Positions 24,143 through 32,270 of a stretch of 64,000 nucleotides of DNA are shown one piece after another. Positions within the stretch are counted from its first letter, which is position 1. Each line of letters begins with the position of its first letter. Source of the DNA: Porphyromonadaceae bacterium W3.11 (GTDB lineage: Bacteria > Bacteroidota > Bacteroidia > Bacteroidales > Porphyromonadaceae); contig JAUISX010000002.1 in assembly GCA_030434245.1 (NCBI GenBank), positions 62,001 to 126,000 on the forward strand, given 5' to 3'. The position numbers were made by a program, and so were the translations under genes. Below the pieces are notes generated by a model. It was not told where the DNA came from and made no database searches. It saw only the letters and a list, made by a program, of their open reading frames with translations.

Positions 24143-25276
24143 ATGAAATACTTCTTTGTCGTAGGAGAGGCTAGCGGAGACGTACATGCTGCAACAGTAA
24201 TGCGGGAGCTAAAGGTACTGGATCCAGAAGCCTCTTTTGTTTATATGGGAGGCCCTATGATGAGAGCCGAGGGAGGAGATTGTATCTTGCCATCTGAGGA
24301 TCTTGCGTTTATGGGCATTGTGGATGTGGTGAAGAACCTTAAGACGATCCAGAGAGGAGCTGATCTGGTACAGCAGAAGCTCCTAGAGGTACAGCCGGAT
24401 CGGGTCATCTGTGTGGATTATGGTAGTTTCTGCTTTAGATACGTTCTTCCATTCGTTCGTACGAATCTTCCCAACACTAGTATAACATACTATATACCAC
24501 CAAAAGTGTGGGCTTGGAAAAAAGGGCGTATCAAGACTCTTCGGAGTCATACCGATCAGGTCCTTACTATCTTTCCTTTCGAGGTCCCATATTTTGAGGA
24601 GCACAACCTACCTCAGGCAAAGTATGTAGGAAATCCTACGGCAGAAGCTGTTCAGCGATACCTCACTGACCATCCGAGATTGAATCCCCTATATCCTAGT
24701 AAATATATCGCCGTCCTCTGTGGTAGCCGTCGTTCCGAGATTGAGGAAAATCTCCCGACCATGTTGAGAGTGGCTAATAGCTTTCCTGATCATGATGTTC
24801 TGATAGCCATGGCTCCTAGTGTGCACCGTAAGCTATATGAGCAAATAATACTGGGACAGGGATATGCCCGTGATATAGATGAGCGGATACACCTCATTAG
24901 CGGTGATACGCTTGGTGTGGCACGTCAGGCGAATGCCGCTTTAGTCACAAGTGGCACGGCTACGCTTGAAACCGCTCTGATGGGCTGCCCACAAGTGGTT
25001 TGTTATGCCGTGAAGGGCGGAGGCTTAGCTAATATAGTCTTTAATAAGTTCTTTACTATTCCATATATCTCTTTGGTTAATCTCATAGCAGGGTACGAGG
25101 TAGTACACGAAATGTATGGTGGACTATTCGAAGAAGAGAAGATCTGGAACACTCTAGCACCTTTGCTCTATGATAGCCCAGAGCGACAGAGAATGTTGGA
25201 GGGGTACAAAGTGGTCTCTAGCCGCTTGAGAACAGATATCCCAACAGCTACAGAAGTGGCTAGATCTCTCCTCTAA
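24143..25276 (+). CDS. lpxB: Lipid-A-disaccharide synthase
   Basis: The 377-residue GT19-family glycosyltransferase joins UDP-2,3-diacylglucosamine and lipid X to form the lipid A disaccharide at the inner membrane. Recognisable segments include FFVVGEASGDVHAATVMREL, MGGPMMRAEGG, FMGIVDVV, YIPPKVWAWKKGRIK, VGNPTAEAV, LCGSRRSEIEENLP and TSGTATLETALMGCPQVVCY. It is the last gene of the run and ends at a strong terminator. Confidence 0.96.
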   Translation: MKYFFVVGEASGDVHAATVMRELKVLDPEASFVYMGGPMMRAEGGDCILPSEDLAFMGIVDVVKNLKTIQRGADLVQQKLLEVQPDRVICVDYGSFCFRYVLPFVRTNLPNTSITYYIPPKVWAWKKGRIKTLRSHTDQVLTIFPFEVPYFEEHNLPQAKYVGNPTAEAVQRYLTDHPRLNPLYPSKYIAVLCGSRRSEIEENLPTMLRVANSFPDHDVLIAMAPSVHRKLYEQIILGQGYARDIDERIHLISGDTLGVARQANAALVTSGTATLETALMGCPQVVCYAVKGGGLANIVFNKFFTIPYISLVNLIAGYEVVHEMYGGLFEEEKIWNTLAPLLYDSPERQRMLEGYKVVSSRLRTDIPTATEVARSLL

Positions 25277-25279
25277 TTC

Positions 25280-25302
25280 AGCATCATATTGATGCTCTTT
25301 TT
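25280..25302 (+). terminator. Rho-independent terminator after lpxB
   Basis: AGCATCA (25280-25286), loop TAT, TGATGCT (25290-25296), then CTTTTT. The structure lies in the 24-base convergent gap to copA. Confidence 0.85.
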
Positions 25303-27475
25303 AACGCATCAGACGAAGCGAATTCAGAACCACACAGATAGAGCTGAACGCCATCGCGGCAGCAGCAATCATTGGTGTGACAAATAGAGAGGGGTAAAAG
25401 AGCCCGGCAGCAATAGGCACCGCTAGAAAGTTGTATATAAAGGCCCAGAAGAAGTTTTGGTGGATAATCCTAACCGTTTTCTTCGATAACTTAATGGCCT
25501 TCTCTAAGGCATAAGGTGATCCACCAATGGCCGTTACTTGAGCAACATCCGTAGCGATATTGCTACCACTACTCATGGCGATGCTGAGGTCAGCTGTTGC
25601 TAAGGCAGGAGAGTCATTGATCCCATCCCCTACCATGGCTACGATGTGTCCTTTGGCCTGTAAGCCTGAGATAAAGTCCTTTTTGTCAAGAGGGGATAGA
25701 CCACCCTGCACAGAATATATCCCAACTTCCTTTGCTAGAGCTTCTGCACGCTCAGTGCGGTCCCCTGATAGTAAATGAATCCTAACCCCTGTGTCTTTTT
25801 GAAGATCCTGTAATGCCTCACGTGCATCAGGTCGTAGCGTATCCTCAATGATGAGTAGAGAGATTAGCTGATTCCCTTTGCTATAGTAAACAGGTGTAGC
25901 GAGAGGGTACTTTGTTTCCAGGTCTTCTACCTCCTTACTGGTATTTGGCTTCTTGTTTCCGATGAAGTAGTCCTCTCCTTGGTAGCTGAATTGCAAACCT
26001 TCTCCAGCTACCTCACGAATATTTTCAGGCATAGCATCGCTATCCATCATACTAAAGTGGGCTATTATGGCACTCCCTAGAGGGTGACTAGATTGCTGCT
26101 CAGCACGTACCAGCAACGCCTCTTCTGTAGCACTCATGGTGCCAGAGTAAGTGACCACCTTCGGCTCACCTTCGGTTAGCGTTCCAGTTTTGTCATAAAT
26201 GACATCAGTTACCTTCGCTAACTGCTCAAGAGCCACAGCATCCTTTATGAGTAGGCCCTCCTTGGAAGCCTTCCCCATGGCAACGGTTATCGCCGTAGGA
26301 GTAGCTAGCCCTAGAGCACAAGGACAGGCAATACAGAGCACACTGATAGCAAAATATATCCCATGTAGCCAAGACTCCTCTATTCCACCCATTCCCCAGA
26401 TGAGAAATGTGGCGAGTGCGATGCCTAAGATGACCGGGACAAAGACACTTGAGACCTTATCTGCTATTCTCTGGATAGGAGCCTTTGTGGCTTGAGCTTG
26501 TCGGACAGAGGCAATAATGCGTCCTAATAAAGTCTCATCCCCGACCTTAGTTGCTTCGATAGTCGTAACAGTTCCGACAGAAATGGTACCAGAGAAGACC
26601 TCCTCTCCTCTCATCTTGCTTGCAGGGATAGGCTCTCCTGTTATAGTGCTTTCGTCGAAAGCTCCAGGCTCCTGAAGAAATCCATCCACGGGGACACGAT
26701 CGCCGTTTCTAAGGCGGATATGATCACCAATGGCTATCTCCTCTACAGGGATCTCTACAAAGTCATCCCCTTTCTTGACTAATGCTGTTTCGGGGGTAAG
26801 AGCCATGAGGGAGCGAAGGGCATCATTAGTTTTGTGTTTAGCCCGCTCTTCAATATACTTCCCTAGAAGGACGAAACTCATAATCATCCCCACTACATCG
26901 AAGTAACTATTCCCAAATAGGCCTCCCATCTCTGGACGGTCTAGGATTAGGTAACGTACGACGCTGAAGAAATAAGCGACACTCACACTCATACTGATGA
27001 GTGTATCCATCGTAAAAGTGAGATGGCGTAATTGCTTCAGTGCTCTCTTATGGTAGTCAATAGCGGAGTAAAACATTATGAACGTAGCTCCTAAAGGTAA
27101 GAACCACGGAGAGAAAACATCTGCAATCCCCCATTCCTCTCCAAACATCTCCACGGCCATCATCATTATAGCGATGATAGCTGTGATGATGAGTTTACTA
27201 AGCACCTTCTTCAGTTCTTTGCTTTCACTCGCTATACGTTTGATATCTCTCGACTTTGCCTGCTCCTCGATAAGCATATCGTATCCGATGCTTCTTACAT
27301 CATCACGTAAGGCTTCAGGAGAAGTTTCTTTCTCATTATAACGTACGGTGGTACGTCCCTCGAGGAGTTGGACAGAGGCATCCTCCACCCCTTTTGCTTT
27401 CTTGAGGCGGTTCTCAACGGCGGCCACGCAGCCTGCGCAGCTCATTCCTGTTACGGTAAAGCTCTTTTCTGTCAT
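25301..27475 (-). CDS. copA: Copper-translocating P1B-type ATPase
   Basis: The 724-residue inner-membrane pump exports Cu(I) using ATP. It has one N-terminal heavy-metal domain (GMSCAGCVAAVE, Cys13/Cys16), about eight membrane helices, the actuator loop (DESTITGEP), the intramembrane ACPCALG metal site, the phosphorylation motif DKTGTLTEGEP, the SSHPLG nucleotide-binding segment and MVGDGINDSPAL. The YN in the helix after the hinge (FFWAFIYNF) fits the Cu(I) class. It is 66 bases after copZ, giving a chaperone-pump pair. No CueR- or CsoR-like regulator is encoded nearby. Confidence 0.95.
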   Translation of the reverse strand: MTEKSFTVTGMSCAGCVAAVENRLKKAKGVEDASVQLLEGRTTVRYNEKETSPEALRDDVRSIGYDMLIEEQAKSRDIKRIASESKELKKVLSKLIITAIIAIMMMAVEMFGEEWGIADVFSPWFLPLGATFIMFYSAIDYHKRALKQLRHLTFTMDTLISMSVSVAYFFSVVRYLILDRPEMGGLFGNSYFDVVGMIMSFVLLGKYIEERAKHKTNDALRSLMALTPETALVKKGDDFVEIPVEEIAIGDHIRLRNGDRVPVDGFLQEPGAFDESTITGEPIPASKMRGEEVFSGTISVGTVTTIEATKVGDETLLGRIIASVRQAQATKAPIQRIADKVSSVFVPVILGIALATFLIWGMGGIEESWLHGIYFAISVLCIACPCALGLATPTAITVAMGKASKEGLLIKDAVALEQLAKVTDVIYDKTGTLTEGEPKVVTYSGTMSATEEALLVRAEQQSSHPLGSAIIAHFSMMDSDAMPENIREVAGEGLQFSYQGEDYFIGNKKPNTSKEVEDLETKYPLATPVYYSKGNQLISLLIIEDTLRPDAREALQDLQKDTGVRIHLLSGDRTERAEALAKEVGIYSVQGGLSPLDKKDFISGLQAKGHIVAMVGDGINDSPALATADLSIAMSSGSNIATDVAQVTAIGGSPYALEKAIKLSKKTVRIIHQNFFWAFIYNFLAVPIAAGLFYPSLFVTPMIAAAAMAFSSICVVLNSLRLMR

Positions 27476-27541
27476 GAGAATAGTATTTGTGTATAGCGGG
27501 TATCGCTAATGTTTTTTTAGGATTTTTCTTTGATCTTTATT

Positions 27542-27757
27542 TTATTCGTTGATGAGCAACTCGAAGCCAAGTTCCTTGACTTCGTCACGTAATGCTTCAG
27601 GAGTAACCTCCTCTTCATTATACTTAATAGTAGCGTTCTTACCAGCAAGATCTGCGGATACACTCTGTACCCCTTTCATATTCTTGAGTCCCATCTCTAC
27701 AGCTGACACACAGCCAGCACACTTCATTCCATTTACGGTAAATTTTTTCTCTGTCAT
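27542..27757 (-). CDS. copZ: Copper chaperone, heavy-metal-associated domain protein
   Basis: The 71-residue single HMA domain binds metal through CxxC (NGMKCAGCVSAVE). The ATG at 27757 is chosen because MTEKKFTVNGMKC aligns exactly with the start of the HMA domain of the CopA next to it (MTEKSFTVTGMSC); a longer frame to 27838 would add 27 residues that overlap the upstream gene. It delivers Cu(I) to CopA in the cytoplasm. The near-identical N-terminal layout of the two proteins suggests the pump's domain and the chaperone arose by duplication. Confidence 0.9.
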   Translation of the reverse strand: MTEKKFTVNGMKCAGCVSAVEMGLKNMKGVQSVSADLAGKNATIKYNEEEVTPEALRDEVKELGFELLINE

Positions 27758-27812
27758 AGTTTTGATGATTTTTAAGTGAAATAATTCAGTGGGATAACAA
27801 GGGCAAAATGCT

Positions 27813-28073
27813 TTACTTAACCTCCTCGTAGTCCACATACTCCCCGCCCTCCAGATCTAAGTGAGCGTCATTAATGAGCTCTACGCTGCTCTGCTCTGGT
27901 CGGGTTCGCTTCCGTACACGCTCAGATCGCTCCTGTTCTTCTTGATACTGTTTTTTCTGAGCTTTCTGAGTTTGGTTGATTTTATATGCAGCACGGACTA
28001 ATCTCCAGTTTTTTATCAATAGATAGGCGACTAGTATTATTGGCAGTAAGATAATCAGTAAAAAAAAATACAT
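27813..28073 (-). CDS. DUF4834-like small membrane protein
   Basis: The protein has 86 residues with one N-terminal membrane helix (MYFFLLIILLPIILVAYLLI), a basic, Gln-rich helical middle and the conserved acidic end GEYVDYEEVK, which resembles the DUF4834 family of Bacteroidetes. Function is unknown. It lies 55 bases upstream of copZ and probably shares its promoter, but the family also occurs away from copper genes, so a role in copper handling is not implied. Confidence 0.75.
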   Translation of the reverse strand: MYFFLLIILLPIILVAYLLIKNWRLVRAAYKINQTQKAQKKQYQEEQERSERVRKRTRPEQSSVELINDAHLDLEGGEYVDYEEVK

Positions 28074-28116
28074 CCCTAGTTATATCTAATATTATATATA
28101 TACATTCATTATAAAG

Positions 28117-28145
28117 CAAATATAAGCTTTTTCATTGTTTTCAAA
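28117..28145 (-). promoter_or_regulatory. Promoter for the DUF4834-copZ-copA run
   Basis: Minus-strand TTTG (28145-28142), 17-base spacer, TATATTTG (28124-28117). Both elements of the Bacteroidetes consensus are present, 44 bases upstream of the first ATG. Confidence 0.6.
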
Positions 28146-28407
28146 ATAGTTAAGTGCAATTCTTATGCCAAATACATCTTTTTGGCAGTCTCTCTCTGCG
28201 TGAATAGCCACCTCATTATATCTCCTTGAATTTAGACGTAACTAAGTTGCTATGGTTACCCCCTATGGAAATGATTAATAAAAGAAGCCCCAGTTAATGC
28301 TCTATCAGGTCCTACTTAATCCATCAGAGTATCGCATACATTTATAAGCCTTCATTCGTGGTCGGATAATAGTAACAAAATGAAAGGTGGCTGTTGTGAG
28401 AAGGGGC

Positions 28408-28506
28408 TTAAAAGGGGCGAAAATTCTTCCTATAGGAAACGCATCTTCTTCTCATAGGAAAAAATTATCGTTCCTATAGGAAGCGTAACTCCATTATATA
28501 ACTAAA
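28408..28506 (-). repeat. Dispersed palindromic repeat, copy B
   Basis: Reverse complement of copy A over 99 bp with about six mismatches and no gaps. The palindromes are at 28427-28438 (TTCCTATAGGAA), 28449-28460 (TTCTCATAGGAA) and 28471-28482 (TTCCTATAGGAA), again exactly 22 bp apart. Confidence 0.88.
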
Positions 28507-28832
28507 CCTTTTCTGGTTTTTATCTTCCTAAAAAGTCAGACATAGTTACGTTTTATCATACACTGTCGCATGAGATAGCACAACTCTGATAAAGTTGTCA
28601 TTATCTTTTGATGTATTCTCCTCTATTTCAATCATAAATATCATCTCCACGTGTATTTCGTGTCACCCCAAAGAGCAAAGACATTCAAGACTACAAAGGT
28701 CTAGGTCGTACCTAAATGTGGCTATTTCTGATAGATAATATACATAAAAGAGGGGATGTCAATTATAGAGAATTATATAGACCTTTGCATATCGTTATTT
28801 GAACAGAATATAAACCCTCTTATTAATCAAAC

Positions 28833-29426
28833 ATGAATAAAATAACTACTTTACTAATCTTAACCCTCACACTACCTCTATTATTTGTTAGTTGTAAGGA
28901 CGATGGCAAAAAAGAGAATAATCATCAGGATGACATGGTGATACTTGATGTTGACGACCTAGTCAATCAAGCAGATAATTTGGTGGACTCCGTAGTCACC
29001 GTAGAAGGACTTTGCACACATATATGTGCACACGGTGGTGGTAAGATATTCCTAATGGGCAGTGATGAATCTATCTCTCTACGTGCAGAAGCTGGCGAGG
29101 CGATTGGTAGTTTTTCGCAAGAAACGGTAGGCAGCATGGTTCGGGTAGAAGGGATACTCAAGGAGAATCGCATCGACGAAGAATATCTTGCTCAATGGGA
29201 AGCACAGATTGCGGCTGAAATGGCTGAAAAACATGGAGAGGAAGGTGAGAGCGGATGTAGTGCTGATAAGAAAGCAAACGCCGAAGATCCATCTGATAGC
29301 GTCTCCGAACGTATCGCTAACTTTAGAACTCGCATAGCAGAACGAGCTGAAAAAGAGGGCAAAGCATACATTAGCCTTTATTATCTGGAAGCCACCTCAT
29401 ACAAGATTCTAGATAACGAGGAGTGA
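28833..29426 (+). CDS. Lipoprotein with His/Cys motif, unknown function
   Basis: The protein has 197 residues with a lipobox (LLFVSC, Cys21). The mature part starts Lys/His/Asp-rich, then forms a small beta-barrel-like (OB-type) region at about 45-120: VDSVVTVEGLCTHICAHGGG, KIFLMG, then SMVRVEGILKE. The CTHICAH cluster could bind a metal; a further Cys lies near 147. The C-terminal half is a charged helix. The OB-like layout is similar to DUF4920-type Bacteroidetes proteins, but I cannot assign it firmly. The PepSY-TM gene follows after 25 bases. Confidence 0.75.
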   Translation: MNKITTLLILTLTLPLLFVSCKDDGKKENNHQDDMVILDVDDLVNQADNLVDSVVTVEGLCTHICAHGGGKIFLMGSDESISLRAEAGEAIGSFSQETVGSMVRVEGILKENRIDEEYLAQWEAQIAAEMAEKHGEEGESGCSADKKANAEDPSDSVSERIANFRTRIAERAEKEGKAYISLYYLEATSYKILDNEE

Positions 29427-29451
29427 GTAAACGAGATCCAACTCAAATCTT

Positions 29452-30039
29452 ATGAAACAATCTTCTCCTACAAAAAAGGGTTCAGCGAAAATAAACCGAT
29501 GGCTAAGGCTTATCCATCGAGACTTATCATTTTTCTTCGCTGGTGTGATCATTATATATGCTCTATCAGGCATTATGATGAATCACAGATCCACCATTAA
29601 CCCACACTACAGTGTCACCAGACAGGAGGTTCAATTCTTTGAAAAAGCACCCATCTCAAAAAACGGGGTCCAAAAGGATGATATTCTTAAGGAGTTAGAA
29701 AAACTTGGAGAAAAGAATAATTACACAAAGCACTTTTTCCCATCAGAGACATCGATGAAGATCTTCCTAAAAGGTGGCTCGACCATTGAAGTAGATCTCT
29801 CCTCGGGTAATGCTGTGTATGATAGACTTAGGAAGCGACCACTCCTGAGTCAATTCGTACGTCTCCATTACAATCCTGGCCATTGGTGGACCTACTTCTC
29901 AGATCTATTTGCTCTCAGTTTGATTATCATTACATTGACAGGGCTATTCTTGGTCAAAGGAAAGCGAGGGCTGAAGGGTCGTGGAGGAATTCTCTTTCTT
30001 ATAGGTATCGCTATTCCCATTGCTTTCTTACTCCTCTAA
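29452..30039 (+). CDS. PepSY-associated TM helix protein
   Basis: The protein has 195 residues with three or four membrane helices: one at about 24-45 (DLSFFFAGVIIIYALSGIMM), one at about 150-170 (DLFALSLIIITLTGLFLV) and one at the C-terminus. The first helix is followed by NHRSTINPHYSV, the family's usual His-rich turn, and the WLRLIHRDL start is typical. Between helices lies a PepSY-like periplasmic domain (about 60-125). Proteins of this group are often found with metal or haem uptake or reduction. Here the partner is the His/Cys lipoprotein 25 bases upstream, and the copper pump operon lies in the other direction. Confidence 0.85.
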   Translation: MKQSSPTKKGSAKINRWLRLIHRDLSFFFAGVIIIYALSGIMMNHRSTINPHYSVTRQEVQFFEKAPISKNGVQKDDILKELEKLGEKNNYTKHFFPSETSMKIFLKGGSTIEVDLSSGNAVYDRLRKRPLLSQFVRLHYNPGHWWTYFSDLFALSLIIITLTGLFLVKGKRGLKGRGGILFLIGIAIPIAFLLL

Positions 30040-30196
30040 ACGGATATAGTCCCACCCTTGAAAGGAGTAAATCAGTTCTTGTCTTAGGAAATAGTAGCCC
30101 TCTCAATGTAGATCGCTACTATACAGAGAGAATTAGAGCGATAGAATTTCGAAAACTCTTAAAGAGTCTACGGCTGTAGAAGCCTAACATCAATAT

Positions 30197-30239
30197 ATAC
30201 CTTATTATACCTCACCTTCTCGTGAGTATAATAAGGTAT
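30197..30239 (+). terminator. Strong hairpin, probable terminator of the lipoprotein-PepSY operon
   Basis: ATACCTTATTATAC (30197-30210) pairs perfectly with 30226-30239, and the inner CTCAC/GTGAG continues the stem with one bulged base, around a 6-nt loop. It lies about 160 bases after the PepSY stop; no long T-run follows. Confidence 0.65.
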
Positions 30240-30267
30240 TCTTGATGCAAAGCATAGGTCTCAAAAC

Positions 30268-30333
30268 ATTCTACCGCCACTTTCGAATCATTCTACCGGT
30301 ACTTTCAAAAGATTCTATATAGGTACCCTCGAA
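30268..30333. repeat. Three 22-nt imperfect tandem units
   Basis: Units start ATTCTACCGCCACTTTCGAA (30268), ATTCTACCGGTACTTTCAAA (30290) and ATTCTATATAGGTACC (30312), each exactly 22 bases apart. Units 1 and 2 agree at about 17 of 22 positions; unit 3 is decayed. The array is too short and adjacent units lack spacers, so it is not CRISPR. Confidence 0.6.
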
Positions 30334-30402
30334 ATAACATACAGCTCGAGATATGAGTAATAACCTATTTCTAAAGGTTCTAATCCCCCATCACTAATAA
30401 GC

Positions 30403-30434
30403 TTTGCTAGATTACGGAATTAAGAGTAATTTTG
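30403..30434 (+). promoter_or_regulatory. Promoter of folP-cdaA
   Basis: TTTG (30403-30406), 20-base spacer, TAATTTTG (30427-30434): the best full match to the Bacteroidetes promoter in this region. The folP ATG is 50 bases downstream. Confidence 0.75.
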
Positions 30435-30484
30435 TGGAGATAGGAATGTAGCATTGTTCCCTTCATCAGAATTCAATTTTTAAT

Positions 30485-31381
30485 ATGTATCGTATGAAAC
30501 CAGACGTGGTAATGAACTTCCGTGGGAAGCCTTATAATATGACAGAGGAGCCTCTAGTGATGGGGATCCTAAACCATACACCGGACTCCTTTTACTCTCA
30601 GAGTCGGGTAGATGGAGAGAAGATGATCCACGATCGTATTGAACAGATCCTAAGCGAAGGAGCCTCAATTATTGACGTCGGTGGCTATAGCTCACGACCT
30701 GATGCCTCGGATGTATCACCTGAGGAGGAATGGAAGAGGGTTAAGCAGGTCCTATCAATCATTAGGCAAAGCTACCCAGATGTTCCTGTCAGCGTGGATA
30801 CATTCCGTGCCGAAGTTGCCAGACGATCAATCGAAGAGGGTGATGCTGACATCATCAATGATGTCAGTGGCGGGATCATTGATCCTGAGATGCTTTCCAC
30901 GATAGCTCAGCTACAGGTTCCTTACATTCTGATGCATATGCGTGGTACACCGAAGACGATGCAGAAGTTATGTGGCTATGAGGGGCGTGTCGCAGATGGT
31001 GTAATCAATGAATTACTGGTAACAATCCAGAAGTTAGAAGAATTAGGACTGAAGAGGGAAAATATCATCTTAGACCCAGGCTTTGGCTTCAGTAAAACTA
31101 CTGAGCAAAATTATGAACTCATGGCTGATCTGGATAAGTTTATTGCTCTCGACTTCCCTCTATTGGTAGGCATCAGCCGTAAGAGTATGATCTATCGTTT
31201 ATTCGGAACAACGCCACAGGAGGCTCTGAATGGGACGTCTATCCTGAATACTATATCATTGATGAAGGGCACACATATCATCAGGGTACACGATGTACGT
31301 GAAGCTGTGGAGGCGGTTAAGATCACGAGTGAGCTTAGACGATTAAGACACCAAAATGCTCAACCTTTTGTAGCTAAGTAA
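30485..31381 (+). CDS. folP: Dihydropteroate synthase
   Basis: The 298-residue cytoplasmic TIM-barrel enzyme joins para-aminobenzoate to hydroxymethyl-dihydropterin pyrophosphate in folate synthesis. Motifs are present in order: MGILNHTPDSFYSQSR, IIDVGGYSSRPDA, VPVSVDTFRAEVAR, IINDVSGG, MHMRGTP, IILDPGFGFSKT, LVGISRKSMI and IIRVHDVREAVEAV. It is the target of sulfonamides. The cdaA gene follows after 26 bases, a neighbour pair conserved in Bacteroidetes. GTP cyclohydrolase I (folE), an earlier step of the pathway, is encoded at 54218. Confidence 0.95.
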   Translation: MYRMKPDVVMNFRGKPYNMTEEPLVMGILNHTPDSFYSQSRVDGEKMIHDRIEQILSEGASIIDVGGYSSRPDASDVSPEEEWKRVKQVLSIIRQSYPDVPVSVDTFRAEVARRSIEEGDADIINDVSGGIIDPEMLSTIAQLQVPYILMHMRGTPKTMQKLCGYEGRVADGVINELLVTIQKLEELGLKRENIILDPGFGFSKTTEQNYELMADLDKFIALDFPLLVGISRKSMIYRLFGTTPQEALNGTSILNTISLMKGTHIIRVHDVREAVEAVKITSELRRLRHQNAQPFVAK

Positions 31382-31407
31382 GTCCTCAAAAAAAATTATT
31401 ATAAATT

Positions 31408-32229
31408 ATGGAGTGGTTACCTTTTTCCTTTATTGATTTTCTAGATATCATACTGGTAGGGCTTATGCTCTACTATACGTACGATATGCTTCGTAAGAGC
31501 GGGAGTGGGAACCTCTTCATAGGCGTGATCTCACTCATTATCATCTGGATACTTACCACCCAACTCTTCAAGATGAAAGTATTGGGGGGTATCCTTGATG
31601 CCGTGATGGGAGGGGTAGTCGTTATTGTCGTAATATTATTCCAAGAGGAGATTCGGCGCTTCCTCAACATGCTGGGCTCTACAGGAAGGTGGCGTTTCTT
31701 GAGGCGACTATTCAAGCAAAATCGGAAGGAAAAGGAAGAGAAAGAGTCCTCCTTTGTGGCGATGCTCTCATTTGCCTGCTCCAACATGGCTAGAAAAAAG
31801 ACGGGGGCTCTGATTGTGATAGAGCAAGAGATCAGCCTTGAGGCCTATGCACATACTGGGGAGATTCTTAACGCTGACGTGAACTCTCGACTCATAGAGA
31901 ATATTTTCTTCAAGAACTCTCCGCTTCATGATGGGGCTATGATCATTAGGGATTATTCGATAGTAGCTGCTGGATGTATCTTACCAGTAGCCCAAGGGAA
32001 CGACCTACCTAAGGAGATGGGCCTAAGACACCGATCAGGGCTGGGGATGTCTCAGCAATGTGATGCTAAGGTCATCATCATCAGCGAGGAACGGGGTAAG
32101 ATATCTCTAGCTCATAGAGGAGAACTACTCATAAATATTGACATAAATCAATTGCAACGATTTTTATCAAGTAGTTTCAATCAACTCTCTGAATTGGGAG
32201 CGGTAGCTGATGCCAAAACGAAAGTGTAA
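31408..32229 (+). CDS. cdaA: Diadenylate cyclase CdaA
   Basis: The protein has 273 residues: three membrane helices in the first 80, a basic linker, then a DisA_N diadenylate cyclase domain. Both catalytic motifs are intact: DGA (SPLHDGAMII, Asp175) and RHR (GLRHRSGLGM, 207-209). The enzyme makes cyclic di-AMP from two ATP at the inner membrane, a signal for potassium and osmotic balance and cell-wall state. It follows folP by 26 bases and precedes the DUF5686 gene by 41 bases. Confidence 0.95.
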   Translation: MEWLPFSFIDFLDIILVGLMLYYTYDMLRKSGSGNLFIGVISLIIIWILTTQLFKMKVLGGILDAVMGGVVVIVVILFQEEIRRFLNMLGSTGRWRFLRRLFKQNRKEKEEKESSFVAMLSFACSNMARKKTGALIVIEQEISLEAYAHTGEILNADVNSRLIENIFFKNSPLHDGAMIIRDYSIVAAGCILPVAQGNDLPKEMGLRHRSGLGMSQQCDAKVIIISEERGKISLAHRGELLINIDINQLQRFLSSSFNQLSELGAVADAKTKV

Positions 32230-32270
32230 CTTCTCTGCGAGAGAAATAGTTTTTCGCATAAGTATAAAGA

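Larger units (their letters stand above)
28074..28832. other. Divergent intergenic region with dispersed repeat
   Basis: A 759-base gap between divergent genes. It contains the copper-operon promoter (28117-28145) and repeat copy B (28408-28506). Between and after them I see no gene, tRNA or clear promoter for the plus-strand lipoprotein. Confidence 0.6.
30040..30484. other. Intergenic region rich in hairpins
   Basis: A 445-base gap between the PepSY gene and folP. Small stems lie at 30091-30122 (ATAGTAGC/GCTACTAT), 30155-30167 (ACTCTT/AAGAGT) and 30168-30179 (CTAC/GTAG), then a strong hairpin at 30197-30239, a 22-nt tandem repeat at 30268-30333 and the folP promoter at 30403-30434. No open frame is credible. 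Confidence 0.6.

Noticed and set aside
30268-30333. Short tandem repeat as a CRISPR array
   Set aside because: Units follow each other without spacers, number only three, decay quickly and no cas gene is in the window.
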